Below, in pieces: positions 60,202-64,000 of a DNA stretch of 64,000 nucleotides (the stretch's first letter is position 1; each line of letters starts with the position of its first letter). Under the pieces are notes generated by a model. The model was not told where the DNA came from. It was given only the letters and a program-made list of their open reading frames with translations, and ran no database searches. This DNA comes from Taklimakanibacter albus (GTDB taxonomy: Bacteria; Pseudomonadota; Alphaproteobacteria; Rhizobiales; Aestuariivirgaceae), in NCBI RefSeq assembly GCF_016595235.1, contig NZ_JAENHL010000007.1, forward strand, positions 1,586,765-1,650,764, read 5' to 3'. The position numbers and the translations under genes are program-made.

Positions 60202-61788
60202 TCATATCTCCTCGCCCATTCTCCGTCGCGCCTCGAGCGTGGCAATCGCCCTTTCCAACAACGCCTTGGTGCGCGCCGCCTGCGCCTCGTCCATGAGCGA
60301 CGGGTCGAGGTAAAGATCGAGTCCCGGCGCGTGCTCGCTGATCAGGTTCGACACCTGGCCGCCGCTGGCGCGCATGCCGTCGATGACATAGGGCACAACC
60401 GGCCGGCTTATGCCCTTCATCTGGATGGGCGGCAACGAATGGCCGGCGAAGACCTCGCTCACCAGCGCATAGGTTTCGTAGGAGAGCACGATCTGCCCCG
60501 GCTCGGCGATCGATTGCAGCCGTGCCGCCAGATTGGCCTCGGCGCCGATGATCGTATAATCCATGCGATCGGTCGAGCCGAAATTGCCGACATTGCAGAA
60601 GCCGGTATTGATGCCCATGCGCACCAGGAAGCGATGTTCGATGCCTTCCTGGCGCCATTTGGCATTGAGCTCCGCCGTGCGCGACTGCATCTCGAGCGCC
60701 ATGCGCAGACAGGCGAGCGCATCCTCGGGGACGCCCTTGGTCTCGGGATCGCCGAAGAAGATCAGGATCGCATCGCCGATGAACTTGTCGACGGTGCCGC
60801 CATGCGTGGCCGCGATCGCCGACATCTCGGTGAAATATTCGTTGAGGAGATGGGTGATCTCCTCCGGCTGCAGCTGCTCGGTCGTCGCCGTGAAGTCCTT
60901 GATGTCGGAGAAGAAGATGGTGAGCTTCTTGCGCTCGGTCTGGATGGCGACATCCTTCTCGCCGGCGAAGATGCTCTTGTAGAGCTGCGGCGAGAGATAA
61001 CGCGAGATCTTCATCGACACCGCGGCGAGGAAGGCATTGTTGGTCTCGAGCTCGCGGTTCATGCCGGCGATCACATTGGACTGACGTTTCTGCCAGCCGA
61101 CCACGCCGAAGCCGAACAGCGCCATGATGCCGAAATAGCTCATCAGATATTTGAAGGAGAACAGATTCTTGGCGAGCGGCTGATCGACGATGATCTCCTG
61201 GATGCCGCGCACATCGCCGACTTTCCAGTCATGCTTGGGGCTGTCGGGCCGGCTGTTGTGGCAGCTGACGCAGGGCGCCGCCATGAGGACGGGGGCGACG
61301 AGGCGCACCCGGCCATTGAGATTGCTCCACGATACCTGGTTGATGATCTGGCTCGAATCCGCCCGCAGCCGCGTCAGGGCCGCCTGCTCGAAGCTGTCGA
61401 GCTCATGTGGCGCTCGCCCCTGGAACGGATAATCGGAGACGAAGCGATAGGTGATGTTGCCCTGCTGTTCGCCGATGACCTTGCCGAGCTCGAGCGAAAG
61501 TGTCGCGGGGATCGGGATGGCGCCCGGCACATCGGCGTAATTATGGATGACCTGGGTGTCGCCCGGATGCGCCAGCACGCGGCCGACGACATTCTTGGAA
61601 TAATAGCTGCGCACGCTGGTGATGACGGAATTGAGGTCGCTAGCCTGCAACCTGAGCGAGCCTTCTGCCAGATTGCGCAGATCGAGCCAGGCGGCGAGCG
61701 GCAGCCCAGCCAGAAGAAGCAGCACCCCGATCGCAAGAGCCCATCCCGGCAAGCGGCCGGAAGCGCTCGTCGCTGGCTGGTTGGTCAT
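60202..61788 (-). CDS. Adenylate cyclase with heme-c-type DUF3365 sensor domain
   Basis: A 528-residue membrane protein: a membrane helix at about 14-34, a periplasmic DUF3365 (Tll0287-like) sensor at about 40-200 with heme-attachment motif CVSCH (residues 173-177), a second helix at about 213-232, then a class III cyclase domain (about 285-460) with FFSDIKDFT holding a metal Asp, GDAILIFFGD and the DYTIIGAEANLAARL segment with an adenine-type Asp. The heme could sense redox state or a gas. ATG 61788 starts a normal membrane anchor. Confidence 0.88.
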   Translation of the reverse strand: MTNQPATSASGRLPGWALAIGVLLLLAGLPLAAWLDLRNLAEGSLRLQASDLNSVITSVRSYYSKNVVGRVLAHPGDTQVIHNYADVPGAIPIPATLSLELGKVIGEQQGNITYRFVSDYPFQGRAPHELDSFEQAALTRLRADSSQIINQVSWSNLNGRVRLVAPVLMAAPCVSCHNSRPDSPKHDWKVGDVRGIQEIIVDQPLAKNLFSFKYLMSYFGIMALFGFGVVGWQKRQSNVIAGMNRELETNNAFLAAVSMKISRYLSPQLYKSIFAGEKDVAIQTERKKLTIFFSDIKDFTATTEQLQPEEITHLLNEYFTEMSAIAATHGGTVDKFIGDAILIFFGDPETKGVPEDALACLRMALEMQSRTAELNAKWRQEGIEHRFLVRMGINTGFCNVGNFGSTDRMDYTIIGAEANLAARLQSIAEPGQIVLSYETYALVSEVFAGHSLPPIQMKGISRPVVPYVIDGMRASGGQVSNLISEHAPGLDLYLDPSLMDEAQAARTKALLERAIATLEARRRMGEEI

Positions 61789-61943
61789 GGCGGAATCACC
61801 CTGTAAACCTCAAGTGAGGCGCGCACTATGTCGGAAAAGACCGATTATCGCACCGTCATATTTATGATTTCGTCGATCGGTCGTGCAATCCTGTCGTCTC
61901 ATGCTTATGTTCCCGTCACCTTCACCTGCCGGGAACCTGCTTC

Positions 61944-62627
61944 GTGATCGAAAAGACCCTCTATCTCCTGACCATCTGGGCCCTCCCGGTGATCATCGCG
62001 ATCACCTTTCACGAGGCGGCGCATGCCTATGCCGCGCGTCTCCTGGGCGATGATACCGCCGCGCGGCTAGGGCGCGTGAGCCTCAATCCCCTGAAACACA
62101 TCGATCCCTTCGGCACGGTGCTGCTCCCCGGCCTCCTGTTGCTGACGCAGGCCCCTTTCCTGTTCGGCTACGCCAAGCCCGTGCCGGTCGACTACCGGGC
62201 GCTCCGACACCCCCGCCGCGACATGGCCCTGGTCGCGGCAGCGGGACCCGCCATCAATATTGTGCTCGCGGTGGTTGCCGCTTTGGCCTTCCATGGCATC
62301 GATTACCTCCCGGCGCTCCCCGCCCAGTGGCTGGCGGACAATTTGAAGAACGCCTTGATCATCAATGTCGTCCTGGCGGTCTTCAACCTTTTCCCCATCC
62401 CACCGCTCGATGGCGGGCGCATCCTGGTGGGTCTGCTGCCCCCGGCGCTCGCGGTCCGCCTCGCCCGGCTCGAGCCCTACGGCTTCGTCATTCTGATCGG
62501 CCTGTTCATCGTCCTGCCGCTGGTCGGACCGCAGCTCGGTCTCGATCTCGGCGCGGCCTCGCAAGTGCTCTCCTCCTCGGTGGGGACCGTCATCGGCTGG
62601 ATCCTTGCCGTCACCGGTCATGGCTGA
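61944..62627 (+). CDS. Site-2 protease family (M50) membrane metalloprotease
   Basis: A 227-residue rhomboid-free S2P-type protease: HEAAH zinc motif near residue 23, LGDDTAARLGRVSLNPLKHIDPFGTVLLP, GYAKPVPVD, and the second zinc site in NLFPIPPLDGGRIL. About six membrane segments. The start is GTG 61944. This short M50 group (Rip/YwhC-like) is widespread and has no assigned substrate. Confidence 0.9.
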   Translation: MIEKTLYLLTIWALPVIIAITFHEAAHAYAARLLGDDTAARLGRVSLNPLKHIDPFGTVLLPGLLLLTQAPFLFGYAKPVPVDYRALRHPRRDMALVAAAGPAINIVLAVVAALAFHGIDYLPALPAQWLADNLKNALIINVVLAVFNLFPIPPLDGGRILVGLLPPALAVRLARLEPYGFVILIGLFIVLPLVGPQLGLDLGAASQVLSSSVGTVIGWILAVTGHG

Positions 62628-62702
62628 ATGTCGAACCGCCTTTGACAGATCTATCTGCCGGCGCGAAGCTGCCGCACATCCGTCGCCGCCAAGGAACAGC
62701 CC

Positions 62703-63629
62703 ATGAAGACCTGTCTTCTTCTCTGCCGCATTTTCCTGACCGTGCTCCTGCTGACCGGCACACTGTCCCTGCGTGCCTCAGCGACGGGTCTTCTCGATAC
62801 GACGCCGCGCATCGCCGTGGTGTCGGCTTTCGAGCCGGAATGGACCCTGCTCAAGAGTGAGATCGTCGATCCGGTCGAGCATAAGATCAATGGCAGGAGC
62901 TTCATCACCGGCAAGCTCGCGGGCAAGGACGTCGTGTTGTTTCTGAGCGGCATCAGCATGGTCAATGCGGCGATGAACAGCCAGCTGGCCATCGACCGCT
63001 TCTCGCTCAAAGCGGTTCTGTTCTCCGGGATCGCCGGCGGCGTCGATCCTGGCCTGCATATCGGCGACGTCGTCATTGCCGACCAATGGGGGCAGTATCT
63101 CGAGGCCGTATTCGCGCGCGATACGGCGCAAGGCTTTGCCATTCCACCCTGGATGGCGAAGGGCGACTTTGCCGGCTATGGCATGATGATGCCGCGCCCG
63201 GTCGAGGTGACGCGCAAGGACGCCGCGCCCGAAAGCCGATTCTGGTTTCCGAGCGATCCTGGTTTGCTCGAGGTGGCCCGCAGGGCCGCAGCCAAGGTCG
63301 ATCTCGCTCATTGCGTCGAAGCGAACAGCTGCCTCAGCAACAAGCCAAGGATAGTTGTCGGTGGCGCCGGCGTCTCGGGCCAGGCCTTCGTCGACAACGC
63401 CAAGTTTCGCGAATATGTGGCGGCGACCTTTCAAGCGAAGGTGCTCGATATGGAAAGTGCCGCCGTCGCCCACGTAGCCTATTCCAATGGCGTCCCGTTC
63501 CTCGCCGTGCGCAGCCTCTCCGACCTCGCCGGTGGCGACGGCGGCGCCAATGAGATGATGACCTTCATGGACCTGGCGTCGAAGAACTCGGCGACGGTCG
63601 TCAAGGGAATCCTGAAGGAGATGCGCTGA
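62703..63629 (+). CDS. Exported nucleosidase/phosphorylase-family protein (MTAN-like fold)
   Basis: A 308-residue protein with a signal peptide (about 1-27, ending LRASA) followed by a PNP_UDP_1 domain: RIAVVSAFEPEWTLLKSEI, FLSGISMVNAAMNSQLAID, FSGIAGGVDPGLHIGDVVIAD, VLDMESAAVAHVAY and FLAVRSLSDLAGG with the catalytic Asp. The core resembles MTA/SAH nucleosidases, but export is unusual. It contains two extra Cys (about 201 and 206) that could form a periplasmic disulphide. Confidence 0.85.
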   Translation: MKTCLLLCRIFLTVLLLTGTLSLRASATGLLDTTPRIAVVSAFEPEWTLLKSEIVDPVEHKINGRSFITGKLAGKDVVLFLSGISMVNAAMNSQLAIDRFSLKAVLFSGIAGGVDPGLHIGDVVIADQWGQYLEAVFARDTAQGFAIPPWMAKGDFAGYGMMMPRPVEVTRKDAAPESRFWFPSDPGLLEVARRAAAKVDLAHCVEANSCLSNKPRIVVGGAGVSGQAFVDNAKFREYVAATFQAKVLDMESAAVAHVAYSNGVPFLAVRSLSDLAGGDGGANEMMTFMDLASKNSATVVKGILKEMR

Positions 63630-63636
63630 TCACTCG

Positions 63637-63912
63637 CTAGACGGCGAAGGCGATCACCGCCGCCGCGAACAGGACCACGAAGACCGCCGGAAAGGCGATG
63701 GCGAGCGCCAACGCCAGGCCGGGCTTGGTGTTGCGCCAGGCCAGGAGCAGCGCCGGCAGGCCGGTGACGAGGAACAGCGCGGTGACCAGCCACCCGGCCA
63801 GCGAATCGAGGCCCTTGGTGGCGGGATCCGACAGTGAAACGAACAGGCTGACGGCAATCACGGCCCATAGGACCGCATCCAATACGCCGATGATCAAGGC
63901 CGCGATCCGCAT
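63637..63912 (-). CDS. Small integral membrane protein
   Basis: A 91-residue protein with three hydrophobic segments (about 4-26, 40-58 and 67-90). I recognise no family. It is convergent with the nucleosidase-family gene, with seven bases between their stops. Confidence 0.6.
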   Translation of the reverse strand: MRIAALIIGVLDAVLWAVIAVSLFVSLSDPATKGLDSLAGWLVTALFLVTGLPALLLAWRNTKPGLALALAIAFPAVFVVLFAAAVIAFAV

Positions 63913-64000
63913 CGTTCCGATCCCCTTCAGAGGTCGCTATTTTTCACCAGTCCGCAGAAAATCTCACATCTTTTCGCGCTTGTGGACAGTTTTTCTATAT

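Noticed and set aside
60331-61806. 491-codon open frame opposite the adenylate cyclase
   Set aside because: Antisense of the cyclase and CVSCH motifs; no domain of its own.
1-64000. CRISPR array, prophage, integrative element or tRNA gene
   Set aside because: No regularly spaced repeats, integrase, phage gene, attachment-site duplication or cloverleaf was seen.

Overview
The window is chromosome-like DNA from a GC-rich alphaproteobacterium, most likely of the order Hyphomicrobiales (Rhizobiales). The evidence is the codon usage, the dense ATGA-overlapping operons, the very large share of ABC uptake systems, and two families of dispersed palindromes (an AAAAGTGCGAAGCGGTTTT-type element and a CCCGGCGAAAGCCGGG element) of a kind common in that order. 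I see no rRNA, tRNA, CRISPR, integrase or intact insertion sequence. About sixty genes cover nearly all of the sequence. The only gene-free stretch over 300 bases is 51751-52342.

Layout. 1-4.3 kb: end of a YdcZ-type transporter, a Gdx/SugE guanidinium-type exporter, a B12-dependent diol dehydratase (fused large+medium subunit, then small subunit) and an SDR. 4.3-10.1 kb: ureohydrolase plus DUF1989 protein, a LysR regulator and a divergent polar amino-acid-type ABC operon. 10.1-26.4 kb: DoxX, then a catabolic island with a dipeptide-type ABC importer, SMP-30 lactonase, DSD1-type PLP enzyme, RraA-like protein, trimethylamine-dehydrogenase-like flavoprotein, RidA, FCD-GntR regulator, DapA-like lyase, amidohydrolase and uronate-dehydrogenase-like enzyme. 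Five copies of one 17-bp palindromic motif sit in front of its transcription units and probably define a single GntR regulon.

26.4-37.3 kb: two paralogous genes of an unrecognised family (26409-27509 and 36034-37242) bracket a set of small redox and detoxification genes under LysR-type regulators, including a seven-gene operon whose first ribosome-binding site lies in a hairpin. 37.3-43.6 kb: a sugar ABC operon with a ROK regulator and a TIM-barrel-like protein. 43.6-44.1 kb: a CbrC/UPF0167 gene interrupted by one in-frame TGA.

44.2-51.8 kb: an amide-utilisation locus with AmiC, AmiR (ANTAR antiterminator), a leader with promoter, tandem stem-loops and intrinsic terminator, a nitrilase-family amidohydrolase, and a branched-chain/amide-type ABC importer. 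52.3-56.2 kb: methyltransferase, a DUF4396-multicopper oxidase fusion, and a MarR/VOC divergent pair with a clear operator. 56.3-59.6 kb: a second polar amino-acid-type ABC system. 59.7-63.9 kb: an unknown small protein, a heme-c-linked adenylate cyclase, a site-2 protease, an exported nucleosidase-family protein and a small membrane protein.

The overall picture is a scavenging soil or plant-associated heterotroph: five ABC importers, each next to catabolic enzymes or a dedicated regulator, with most regulatory sites readable in the intergenic DNA.
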